From: Parasponia andersonii
Taxonomy: Eukaryota; Streptophyta; Magnoliopsida; Rosales; Cannabaceae
Direction of reading: 5' to 3'
Length of the DNA: 64,000 bases
Assembly (NCBI GenBank): GCA_002914805.1
Contig: JXTB01000032.1
Span: 789,363-853,362, forward strand
Under the pieces are notes generated by a model. The model ran no database searches, was not told the DNA's origin, and worked only from the letters and a program-made list of their open reading frames with translations. The number at the start of each line of letters is the position of its first letter. The first letter of the stretch is position 1. Shown piece after piece: positions 1 to 10,057 of the stretch. Position numbers and translations under genes: made by a program.

Positions 1-61
1 TCTCATTTATTTAAACTCAAATGAAAAGAATTAAGAAGATGATTGAAATAGTAAGTTATAC

Positions 62-324
62 CCATGATGACCCCAAACAGGTGGTGGAGGAGGATGAAAA
101 GGAGATGGACTTGTATAACCAGCATGTGAGTAGTCGCCACCAGTTCGCAAACGCTTACTCTGATCATAAGCACTTGAATCTGCCACTATTCCTATTGATT
201 AACTGAGATTAGTACATTGGACCTCTAGTAATTCAGGTTTATAATTTAGCATAGGTTTGATTATGTTGGTTGTACAACAAATCTCATATAATTGACAAAA
301 AATTACAATGAACTTCCTAGAGGG

Positions 325-364
<40 letters not shown>

Positions 365-1427
365 CACCAATCCAGTAGGTATTTTTTTTTTTACCTATGC
401 ATAGGTATCAATTTGGCTAATGAAAATTTAGTATGTACATTTTTTTTATTATAAAAAGTAAGAGAGAGAAAGAACATTAACGATGCACGTCTTTTTATGC
501 ACTTTATTATATCTATTGGATCACCGTCTAATAGTGATCCAACGGTTAAAAAAAAATAACTACCATAGATAAAGAAAAAAAATACCTATTGGATTGGCAA
601 CCATATATATATATTATAAAAAATAAAAGAGAGAAAGAGCATTAATAATGTGTGTCTTTTCATGTTATGCAGACGGTGATTCAACGGTTAAAAAAAAAAT
701 ACGATAAAGAAAAATAATACCCATTGGATTCGCAACCATATATATATTATACAAACAAACAAGCACCTCTTTTCACGAAAAGATTTTTCTTGGCCATCTC
801 CGTGTGCAGAACCGACTTCGACTCGGCATCAAAGACCATATTCTGAGAAATCCCAAAAACCCATTAGCAATTAACGCTTTATAATCATGACAAATTTGTA
901 TTTTCAAGCACAGAGGTAAACAAGAGTAAAAGAACCTAAACCTGAAGAGTATCTTTTGCAGCAATGGCCTGCTGAGCCGTAGCAAACAGAGCAAAACCCA
1001 TAGGCTTTTCTCCTTTGGAGTTTACTTGGGAGGCCTCGTACCCCGGTAGCCATCTCAAGAGATTCTGAAGCTCCCTCTCTTTTACATCCTCAGGAAGGCC
1101 AGTTATGAAGATCGTCCGAACCTAAAAGAAACAATCATCAAATCCACCACTAAATTTCTTTTTTTTCCCATTCTCATGCTTAGATTCGGCTTCGCCTCGA
1201 AATCTAATATAAAAACCACTAAAAAGATTTGGGGATTCTCTTCAATTGAGAACCCTAATTTGAGCGGATTGAGCAAAACAGAACGTACTGACCTCATCTG
1301 TAGCGGAGCGATTAGGGTTTTCGACGAGGATTGGAGGAGGAGGAGCGGTGACGGCGGCAGGAGGAGGAGGTGGTGGCGCGGCGGGCGGCCATTGCTGGTG
1401 GTAAGGGTGAATTCCGGCACCGGCCAT
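62..1427 (-). CDS. RRM RNA-binding protein, 5' part (At3g21215-like), partial
   Basis: Four coding exons are seen on the minus strand: 1427-1293, 1121-942, 842-767 and 191-62; the gene continues past the left edge. Exon 1 encodes a proline-rich leader starting MAGAGIHPYHQQW and ends in phase 0 at a GTCAGT donor. Exon 2 opens the RRM with RNP2-like TIFITGLP (about residues 48-55) and holds the RNP1-like stretch KPMGFALF. Exon 3 finishes the domain (MAKKNLFVKRG). Exon 4 gives a low-complexity linker with YDQSKRLRTGG and PPPPPVWG. I recall this order and wording from the Arabidopsis At3g21215 family, which carries a second RRM further on, so that half should lie outside the window. Phases agree at every junction: exon 3 ends with one base of a Gly codon that exon 4 completes. 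The role is RNA binding, probably in nuclear RNA processing; the target is unknown. Intron 3 (192-766) is swollen by MITE copies. The ATG lies 101 bp from the edge of the large transposon. Confidence 0.88.
320..361. repeat. (AT)n microsatellite
   Basis: A run of alternating A and T of about 30 bp at the left edge of the family A element, within intron 3 of the RRM gene. Confidence 0.85.
362..602 (+). mobile_element. Small TIR element (family A, copy 1) in RRM-gene intron
   Basis: The left end reads GGGCACCAATCCAGTAGGTA. The right end, read from the other strand, is GGTTGCCAATCCAATAGGTA, giving imperfect terminal inverted repeats of about 20 bp. The interior has a short hairpin, TTGGATCAC / GTGATCCAA, near 519-543. 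It has no coding capacity. It sits in intron 3 of the RRM gene, between (AT)n runs that hide any target duplication. Other copies lie at 605-737, 18207-18440 and near 48902. The superfamily is not recognised. Confidence 0.7.
605..737 (+). mobile_element. Family A element, truncated copy 2
   Basis: This stretch repeats the right half of the 362-602 element: the AAAGAGAGAAAGA stretch, a degenerate form of the hairpin arm, CAACGGTTAAAAAA, and the terminus TTGGATTCGCAACC. The left terminus is missing. It lies directly beside copy 1, so the pair arose by a partial tandem duplication or an adjacent insertion. Confidence 0.55.
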
Positions 1428-1528
1428 CTCGAATTCGCCGCCGCAGAATCGAATTTGGGGGTAGCCAACCAAATCCTGGGAGGGATCGATCTATGCTGAG
1501 GAACGAGCCGTCGTTCGTTGAGTGCTTT

Positions 1529-1660
1529 GGCAAAATGGCAACCTCACGAACCGAATTTTAGCAAAATGACTTTCTTATCTATTTTTAATTTTTTTTATTT
1601 CAATAAATCTAATTAAATCTAATTAACACTAATAAATAGATAATTAACTATTAAGGATCA
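1529..1660 (+). repeat. Left terminal inverted repeat of the candidate MULE
   Basis: It pairs in inverted orientation with about 19180-19317. The strongest block is AGCAAAATGACTTTCTT, 17 of 17 bases. The termini share GGCAAAATG. It begins about 100 bp upstream of the RRM-gene ATG, in that gene's leader or promoter. Confidence 0.6.
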
Positions 1661-1879
1661 CTAACAACATAAACTATACCCGCTTAAAAGGAAGAAAAGA
1701 AACAATAACAAGATCTTAAAAACAACAAAAAAAAAAAAACAAAAATGCAAAAACAGTAACGTTACAAAAAAGAAAAGGAAAAAAATTCTTTTTCTAACTT
1801 CTCTGCTATATTTTTTTATTTTTTTTAGTGGAGCTTAAAGAAAAATACCTACTACTACCCAATTCTAACCCTACCTGAT

Positions 1880-1975
1880 TAAGGATAATAAATTTTCACG
1901 CTTATCTTTAGTGTGACTCGAACATAGAACTAAAATCTTAAGTAGTGGGTGTTTTTACCACTTGAGTCAATCCAT
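1880..1975 (-). mobile_element. tRNA-derived SINE head (candidate)
   Basis: On the minus strand an A-box-like TGACTCAAGTGG (1958-1969) is followed about 35 bp later by a B-box-like GTTCGAGTCAC (1913-1923). The spacing fits a tRNA-type internal Pol III promoter. There is no cloverleaf for a functional tRNA. The body and 3' tail of the SINE are not defined. Confidence 0.4.
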
Positions 1976-3195
1976 TTCGTCATCTTCTCTGCTATACTTA
2001 CTCTGTCTCAACACTCCGTCATTCTCTCTCTTCTCCTTTAATGCTCTTCTTCACTTTCCTTTATCTGTAAGTACATTCTGTAGCAATATTTCCTCTATAT
2101 TCTCTTTTCAACTGCCTATAAACTGCAAATTAGCATTCTTTGGAGCACAGCAAAAATGGAAGGTAATGAAAAGCTTTCACCGTCATTGCCATACGAGCCT
2201 CCATTGTTGTGTCCATCTAATAAATCCCAATGATTTATAAGAATTTTTTATTTTTTTCTTTTAAATTGTAAATTTATTTAAATTTCAGTTTGTATCTTAT
2301 TTAATACTTAAAAAATAATAATTGATTTAAATATAGAATTTGATATGAATTTTAAACACAATGAATATTCTTTGTAAAAAAGACCAATTTTTTTTTTCAT
2401 ACTTGCTCTATTTCTAAAGAAAGAGCTTTTTTGTCACTTCATTTTGAAGAATAATCATAAAGTTTTTGAAGATCATTGAACATCAACGTGACAATAAATT
2501 GAGCTATTGACAATAAAATGAGTAACCATAATTGTCATTGTAATTATATTGAGCAACCTTTAATGTCACTCTATCAATATTAAGGTTTTTATACTGACTG
2601 TCAATGAGACAATATATTGAGCGGCCATAATTGCATTATAATTACACAGGGTGATCTTGAAGATCGCTCTATCACTATAAAGATTGCTAAATGAATGTCA
2701 ATAAGACAATACACAAAACAACTAATTATTAGTTTTTAAACTAATGTTATTAAAATAGTTTATACTTGTTTATATTATAGCAATTATATAATAAGAAACA
2801 AATACAATATGTACACATTTTAATAAATTCGATTAGATTATCTATTTTTTTGTGTTGGAAGTATTATGATTTGTATTGCTTCATTTTATTCATAACATTA
2901 ATGAAACATTAACATGTTCTTTATAATTATTTTAGAGTAGTAAGAAAATCTCAACATCCAAGTTTCCAAATATCTACAACCTATAATAAATGTAACTGTT
3001 CAAGCAAAAGTATTATAAGGTTAACTTTGGGTACTACTGATAAAATCAAAAGTTGGATGACAAAAAATAATAAAAAATATTTAGGAAGTACTCTTAGTTA
3101 GGTCGTTTATTAGACTTGTCTAATAAAAGGTAATTTGTTGGCACTTTGGCACATCAAATAATATCGAGGAGGGTGAATTTTTGAAAAAAAAAAAT

Positions 3196-3655
3196 TAAAT
3201 TTGGTTCTTGATAAAGAGAAAACCACTTAGGTAGGAAAGAAAAATGAGAGATAGGAAAAAAAAATTGATAGAAAAGTGGAAGAAAATTGAAAAATTAGGT
3301 TGTTTAGTAAGAAGAAAAATAGAAGGGAAAGGAAAATGGGAGAAAAAAGTGGAAGGAAAAAAATAATGGGGCCCATATAAATTTTTTTCACTCAAAAGTG
3401 GGGAGAAAATAGGAAGAAAAATGTTTTGTTAGTATATTGGTAAATTAAATTACAAAATTACCCTTGTACTTAACTTTAAATAATAGTAATATTATGGATA
3501 AAATTGTCATTTTAAATTAAACTATCATTCTTTCCTCTCTACATACCAAATAAATTTTAGGGAAAAACATTTTCCTTTCTATTCTACTTATTTTCTTTCC
3601 CTCCTATTATTTATTTCTCCCCTATTTTCTTTCTTCTATACCAAGCATAGCCTTA
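3196..3655. mobile_element. MITE-like relic of the CTATGTTTGGTAG type
   Basis: The right end, ATACCAAGCATAGCC, is a variant of the CTACCAAACATAGCC terminus seen elsewhere in the window. The left half is purine-rich (GGAAAGAAAAATG...) and the right half is pyrimidine-rich (TTTCCTTTCT...), a near self-complementary layout. It is non-coding. The left boundary is approximate. Confidence 0.4.
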
Positions 3656-3657
3656 GG

Positions 3658-5115
3658 TTCTCCCTCAAAAAGTTTGCATTAATATCTGGAAAGTACACAA
3701 GTCACGGTCCAACAAATAAAGAGATTGTAAAAATTACCAAAAAGCAAGAATTGATGAATAAATACTTCGGTAAAAAAGCTCTTAAACTAGTAGACATTGC
3801 TAATGTCCTGAGTAATCTATATATGTGTAAGAAAAAAACTAGAGATAGAGTGAAGCTATACTTTGTTTACTTACTTGGTGGTATATTGCTAGTGTCTAAC
3901 TCTAGAGCAACAATCGAGCCATTTTGGTTGAAACTTGTTGACGACCTTTCATTGTTTTATAAGTATCCTTAGGAGAAGTATTACGAAAAGAACTCTTTAT
4001 TATATTAACAAGTAAGACATGCAATCCGAAAATGGTGGTATAAAGAAGTGGAATTTTCACGGTTTCCTATAGATTTCCAGGTTAGGTATATTTTTATAGA
4101 ATTTAAATCTTTCAAAATTTGGATTTTTAAAAATATTGAGCGACTTTGTGCGACCTTATAATTATATTGGGCGACCTTTGAAGTACTAAAGGTCGCTCAT
4201 TGCGATTGGTATGGTCACTTAGTATAATTTAAGATCGTTCAATGAAATTTGGAACTTTTTACGTTATTATTTTGTTAAATATTTTTAAATTAACATTAAT
4301 AACAATCATTTTATTTTGAATTTCGGCATGGATTTGTGAGACTATGCCCAAATTAGGTGAGTTGATTGTCGATAGAATATCAGGAAACTATATTCCGCGA
4401 TGGTTAGGCTAGAAGATAAATGAGTCTTATAAAAATGCTTCAATTAGTAAGATATCAGAGGTCATAAGAGATACTGAGATATTTATCCATTATAGATACA
4501 ATAGTTTTATTTAATAATTTTAATGTTTTTGGTTATAATAATATATTTGTTGGTTGCCAATAATTCTTTTTTTCAGTTCTTTGTACGACCCATATTTTTC
4601 CCTTCACTAGATGAGAAAGTACAAGTTTTCTATACTCAGAGACTTGGTAACTATGAAGACAATACAGATGATATTGTTCATCACCTTGTAGAGTTCTTAT
4701 CGGGTGATACTTACCTAGTGACAATCGCCGTGTTGAGAGAGAAAATGGAGATACCAAATTAAGAGGACCAAAAGTTGTCATCTAGTCCATTACCTTTCTC
4801 GTCCCATTCTAATTCTCAAATACTGAGAGAGAAGATGGCTTAGATGAGAAAGTAGTAAATAAGGGGCTAGAAATTCGAGATCATCCATCATACGTGGATT
4901 CATATACCTACGAGACACCCCTCACAATTTTTCACGAAGAAATTGTTGGTGTGGAATCTGGTGATGAGATTGAGCAAGTGATACTTGATGGTCAGCCATT
5001 ACGAGTGAGGAAGTGGGCTCCGGCATTAATATCACCTTTTGTATTCGATAACCTCACACCTTATATATCTCACAAAATATTCAAACATAAGATTCATTAT
5101 AATTTGAACTTTTAA
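3658..5115 (+). pseudogene. Decayed DUF1985-type transposon gene
   Basis: The frame from 3658 reads FSLKKFALISGK and continues to 3972 with YFVYLLGGILLVSN and PFWLKLVDDLSLFYKYP. This is the pattern I know from the DUF1985 domain of plant transposon proteins that often also carry a Ulp1-like (C48) protease. After the in-frame stop at 3973, matching peptides appear in shifted frames: KWWYKEVEFSRFPIDFQ to about 4080, and ICETMPKLGELIVDRISG near 4335-4395. From about 4575 come FVRPIFFPSLDEKVQVFYTQ and related sequence. A segment at 4894-5115 (MDSYTYETPLTIF..., then LISPFVF) resembles the linker that precedes the protease domain in such proteins. No recognisable Ulp1 catalytic His/Asp/Cys region follows, so the 3' part is lost. 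Introns near 4081-4330 and 4510-4575 are possible. The gene is not functional as read. Confidence 0.6.
4171..4201. repeat. Inverted GCGACC/GGTCGC motif pair
   Basis: GGGCGACCTTT and AAAGGTCGCTC face each other around an 8-bp spacer. It belongs to a set of related motif clusters at about 2500-2690, 5440-5580, 5890-5960, 6170-6250, 17270-17350, 17680-17770 and 18610-18760. Confidence 0.6.
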
Positions 5116-5639
5116 TACACAAGTTTCTTACTTAATGCTAATTTATTTAAATTTTTTTAACAGAAGAGATTGTGGAGTATATATGTTAAAGATTTTAGAG
5201 ATGCATATGATGGTCTTTACAATAAAAATGCATAGAATCAACTGAATGACCAAAATATAGACATCATACGAGAGTCGTATGCAGTACAACTCTATGTCAG
5301 TAGTACAAAGCCATAGTTATGGATTTATTTTTATACTTTCTAGACGTATATCCGAATGATCTATGTTGGAGTATATATTAATTATTATCTCATAGGTCTT
5401 TTAATTGTGCAACTAAAAATCTATATTAATCAGCTATAACTTTATATTGAACGACCCATAGTATACCCAGAGTAACTATAATTTAATACTGGATGACCAT
5501 AAAATTTCATTAAGCAATTATAAACTTTCGTAGAGCAACCAAAAGCTTTCATTGAGCGACCATTAAGCTTTAACATAGTCTCATTTTTGTTCAATTAATT
5601 TTAAAAAATAATTTACTAATAATGTCTATGTACAATTGA

Positions 5640-6600
5640 TACAGTAGGTGACTAAAAGGGTACCATTAGAACATAATTATATTAATTTAAATGTCAGAGA
5701 AAAAAATTATATTAATTTAGTTGCACAAATAAAATTATTAAAAACTAGAAAGATATATCATACATAATCAATACTATAAATAAAAATAAATTTAATTTAC
5801 CTAAATTAGTAATAAATCATATTTTTAATATGCCTATAAACAATTAATATAATAGGTGAATATGTGACTATGTTACTATATATAATTAACATAGAGCGAT
5901 CATTATGGTTGCTATAATAGCCATTATAGTCGCCTCCAATTATAGCAGGCAATTATTAGGATTATTCATATTTAAAATAAATATACTTTACTTAAATTAG
6001 TGAAAAATCACATTTTTTTTTCTAAATATGTCTATGCACAATTAACATAATATGTGACTATGTGACATATAATTATACTATAACATTTACTCACTTTTGT
6101 CTGATTAGTTAAATAAAAATAATTTACCAATAGGTGAATATGTGACTATGTTAATATATATAATTAACATAGAGCGGCTATTATAGTCACGTTGGTGATT
6201 GTTATAGTCACCTCTAATTATAGTAGGCGATTATTATGGTCACTTAGGGTAATTATAAGGTCACACAATATAAATTTACTTTGAGTTTTTTTAAGGATTA
6301 CAAACTCATAGCTAAGTAATTGAGAACTAAAAGAGTATCTTTAGTACACAATTATATTAATTTAGATGGCAGAGTAAAAAATAATTATATTAATTTAGTT
6401 ACAAAAATAAGATTATTAAAAACCAGTAAGATATATCATACATAATTAATACTATAAATAAAAATAAATTTAATTTAATTTAATTAGTGATAAATCATAT
6501 TTTTAATATACCTATAGATAATTAACATAATAGGTGAATATATGAATATGTTACTATGCACAATTAACATAGAGTAATCATTACACTATAACTTAGTATC
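5640..6600 (+). repeat. Long-period repeat block, about 650 bp unit
   Basis: Segments at about 5660-5960 and 6325-6600 are copies of each other (TATATTAATTTAGTT..., ATTAAAAACTAG..., then TAACATAGAGCGAT). A third and a fourth partial copy lie beyond the retrotransposon at about 17430-17800 and 17830-17910. The copies hold the TATAGTCGCC / GTCGC motifs. No coding capacity is seen. Confidence 0.65.
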
Positions 6601-7794
6601 ACTTGTGTTAATTACTTAAAATAAGTATAATTTACTTAAATTAGTTAGAAATTATTCTTTTTTCAAATATCTAAGTATAATTAATATAGTAGGTGACTAT
6701 GTGACATATAATTACACTATAACTTAGTATCATTTGTATTAATTACTTAAAATAGATATACTTTACTTAAATTAGTGAGAAATTATATTTTTTTAAATAT
6801 GTCTATGCACAATTAACTTAGTAGGTAAATATATGACATATAATTACGCTATAACTTAGAATCACTTATGTTAATTACTTAAAATAAATATAATTTACTT
6901 AAATTAGTGAGAAATCATATTTTTTTATTAAATATGTCTATGCACTCTTAATATAGTAGGTGACTATGTGACATATAATTATACTATAACTTAGTCTCAT
7001 TTGTGTTAATTACTTAAAATAAATATAATTTTCTTAAATTTGTAAGAAATCACATTTTTTTAATATGTATATGCACAATTAACATAGTAGGTGATAATGT
7101 GATATTTAATTATACTATAACTTAGTATCACTTATGTTAATTACTTAAAATAAATATATTTTACTTAAATTAGTGAGAAATTACATTTTTTTAAATATAT
7201 CTATGCACAATTAGCATAGTAAGTGACTATGTGATATATAATTACACCATAACATAGTATAACTTATGTTAATTACTTAAAATAAATATAATTTACATAA
7301 ATTAGTGAGAAATCACATTTTTTTTAAAAATATATCTATGCACCATTAACATATGGATAACTATGTGACATATAATTTTATTATAACTTAGTCTCACTTG
7401 TGTTAATTACTTACAATAATTATAATTTCCTTAGATTTGTGAAAAATCACAATTTTTAATACGTCTATGCACAATTGACATAGTAGGTGACAATGTGATA
7501 TATAATTACACTATAACTTAGTATCACTTGCACTAATTACATAAAATAAATATAATTTAGTTAAATTAGTAAAAAAATCACATTTTTTTAAATATGTTCA
7601 TGCACACTTAACATAGTAGGTAATTATGTGACATATAATTATGTTATAACTTAGTCTCACTTGTATTAATTACTTAAAATAGTTATACTTTATTTTAATT
7701 AGTGAAAAATCACTTTTTTTTTAAATATGTCTATGCACAATTAACATAGTAAGTGAATATGTGATATATAATTATACTATAACTTAGTATCACT
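6600..7794 (+). repeat. Tandem array, about 132-bp unit (left part)
   Basis: The anchor ATTACTTAAAATAAATATA recurs near 6611, 6742, 6876, 7009, 7139, 7273, 7408, 7537 and 7669, spacings of 129-135 bp. Each unit also carries TAGTAGGTGACTATGTGA and ATATAATTACACTATAACTT. Units differ by scattered substitutions, so the array is diverged rather than freshly amplified. The last unit is interrupted by the retrotransposon, and the array resumes after it at 16930. Confidence 0.85.
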
Positions 7795-8333
7795 TGTCAC
7801 GACCCAAAACCTGGGCCAGTGGCAGAAGAGGAATTTTGGAAAATTCCTTGATTTATTTGAAAAGTATTAAAAGTTCTAGTTTTTTTACAAACAGTCCATT
7901 TAAATAAAATAATCATAATTTCATCCCATGAACCACTCCCACAGTTCGTATACACTATTAAACATAAACTGAATAATAATTAAAAATCACGAAGTCACAT
8001 AAAAGTCCAAGCATCACCATCATCCACAACAAAAGTCAAATACCAAAATGGCATACATAAGTTCGCAGACAAAATAGAAAGCAGTAATCTTGGTTCAACG
8101 CTAATACAAGACTCAAAAAATCTAAACACCAAGACGACAAATTTCTAGTATTATCAAGAGACGAACTGCAATCAAGATGACCTCTTACTCCTTTTGATCA
8201 CCGAGATCGCACTGGACACCACCTGAGGAAGAAGGTAGGGAGGTGAGCATAAAATGCCCAATAGGAAAAACAATTATATCAATCGAAAATATTTTAATAA
8301 TGGGGAATTCCTGCATGGTTAGTTTAGTTCAAA

Positions 8334-8364
<31 letters not shown>

Positions 8365-9999
8365 GTCTAACCCGAAAATCCATATATATATATAAAAAGC
8401 AGTGTAATCAAAACTATTCGATCCATATGCACATGACACAAATCAACTTATACCCATGAGCTCTCATCCTCTCATCTGTGGAAACCCAGGATGATGGCAC
8501 TAAGTATGCCTAACATCCTGCCTGATACTTAAGTCCATACCCGGAGGGGACACCCGTGTGTCGCCTACCAAACCTGGAGGGGCAACCGAATTGCCTACAC
8601 CTGCCAAATGGGGAGGTAATCAGAAGTAATAAAACCCCACACGAGTTTACGGACTTTCACCGACAGTGGGGCATGCAGCGCCACACTGTAAACCCACGAT
8701 GCTAACACGGTGCTCATATATGATCCTATGACACGTGCAATACAGAACTGAAGTGTGAAAATAATCATGCTCTGATTTTTCAGTAAAATCAGCATACTAG
8801 GTTTTTATAGAAAAACGGACAGCATAACGGCCCTATTTTTAATATACCTAAAATAATCTGCACTCAAAAAATTCCCAAAGTAATACAGTATATATCTCAT
8901 ACAACCAATTCCCATCACAGATATTCGAGAAACCAAAAATCACATTTGTTCTCATATATTGTAGAAAATAAGTTTTATTCAAAAACAATATAAAACAGAG
9001 GTAATTGAGTCCCTACCTGGCTCGAATAGCAATACCACATTATCAAATCCTCAAGGTGTCGTTGACGATCACCCGGAGGGTCGGGAACCAATTCCAAGCC
9101 CTCGATCGTCCTCTTGTGAAAAACCAACTTCTCACCGGAGCTTCAATTCTACAAACGGACTTCTTCGCTGAATTCCTAACACCTAAAATAGCTAGGTTAG
9201 ACATATAACTTGTCCGATTCAGGTCCAGACCCATACCGGGCTGGTGGCATGCAAATCGAGGCAAATCTCGACATTCGATCTCGATTTCCGTGCCGATCAC
9301 CAAACACAGGCAATATATATCAAATTTCTCCATTTTTCGAGTACAATCCAAAAATGACAACGAAAACACAATCCAACGGCCGGATCAAAAAGTCAAACTT
9401 AAACTCGAAATACCCAAAAATGGCAACTTTCAATCCGGGCAAAATGGGGTTGATATATATATATATATACCTTGATAATTTTTGAGACGAGACGAATCAA
9501 ACGGAACCGGTTAGAGGTCGAATGGTGGTTGGAATCATCGCCGATGACAAAAAAACTGAAACGGCGACTTGGAGGATTTCCGGCATTGCAGGCGATGACG
9601 GCGGCTGGCGAGGGGCGGCAGAGCTTCAGCACGGTCTGGCGAGTCGACACCGGTCGATGGCGCAGGCGGACGACGGCCAGAGCGGCTCCTACAGTGGCCC
9701 ATGCTTCTTCTGGCCGAGAAACGAAGAGAGAGAGAAAGAGAAAGAGATCGGGGGAGAAGAGAGAAGAGAGAGAGAGAGAAAAGAAAAGGACAGGGCACGT
9801 GGCCCTGTCTTATAGGGCTGTGTAATTTTTTAAAAATTGCACATAAGTCTCCAAATTTCAAATCTCTATCAATCTAGTCCCCTAAAAATTGCAATTTAGT
9901 TCCTCTGCACAAAATTTTTGCAATTTAATCCCCACAATATTTTATCCAGAAGATTGGTAAATTGTCCAAATTACACTCCCAAAAATCCTGATTTTTACA
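7795..9999 (-). repeat. 3' LTR (2,205 bp)
   Basis: It begins TGTCACGACCC and ends TTTTTACA on the plus strand, matching the other LTR along its length with scattered, mostly transition-type differences and a few small indels. It contains a GC-rich segment (9480-9800), a (TA)n run near 9452 and a copy of the G-box palindrome at 9790-9808. Confidence 0.95.
9790..9815 (-). promoter_or_regulatory. LTR promoter-like element: TATA plus G-box palindrome
   Basis: On the minus strand a TATA-like CTATAAGAC abuts an inverted pair ACAGGGC / GCCCTGT that encloses a CACGTG-type core. The same block is preserved in the other LTR near 16716-16742 while the surroundings have diverged. It could serve as the LTR core promoter; this is inference from position. 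Confidence 0.45.
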
Positions 10000-10012
10000 T
10001 TCTCCCCTCCTT
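10000..10012 (-). other. Polypurine tract
   Basis: AAGGAGGGGAGAA on the minus strand, directly before the 3' LTR, where plus-strand priming occurs in LTR retrotransposons. Confidence 0.85.
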
Positions 10013-10057
10013 AAAAGAATTTCGTCCCGAAATTCAAAGTGCAAGTTAAGGTTTACA

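Noticed and set aside
1176-1561. Plus-strand and other-frame ORFs over RRM exon 1
   Set aside because: They are shadows of the GC-rich, proline-coding minus-strand exon and have no recognisable content.
1962-2240. Plus-strand ORF and the small nested frame starting MEGNEKLSPSLPYEPP
   Set aside because: Low-complexity Ser/Leu/Phe translation from AT-rich DNA; the short nested frame has no recognised family and no splice context. Left as non-coding transposon interior.
5800-7794. CRISPR-like repeat-spacer array
   Set aside because: Units of about 132 bp are contiguous and similar along their whole length, without unique spacers; this is a eukaryotic tandem repeat.
9472-9861. ORFs of 83-117 codons in the LTR
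   Set aside because: They arise from the GC-rich segment of the LTR on both strands, show no domain, and are disrupted differently in the other LTR.
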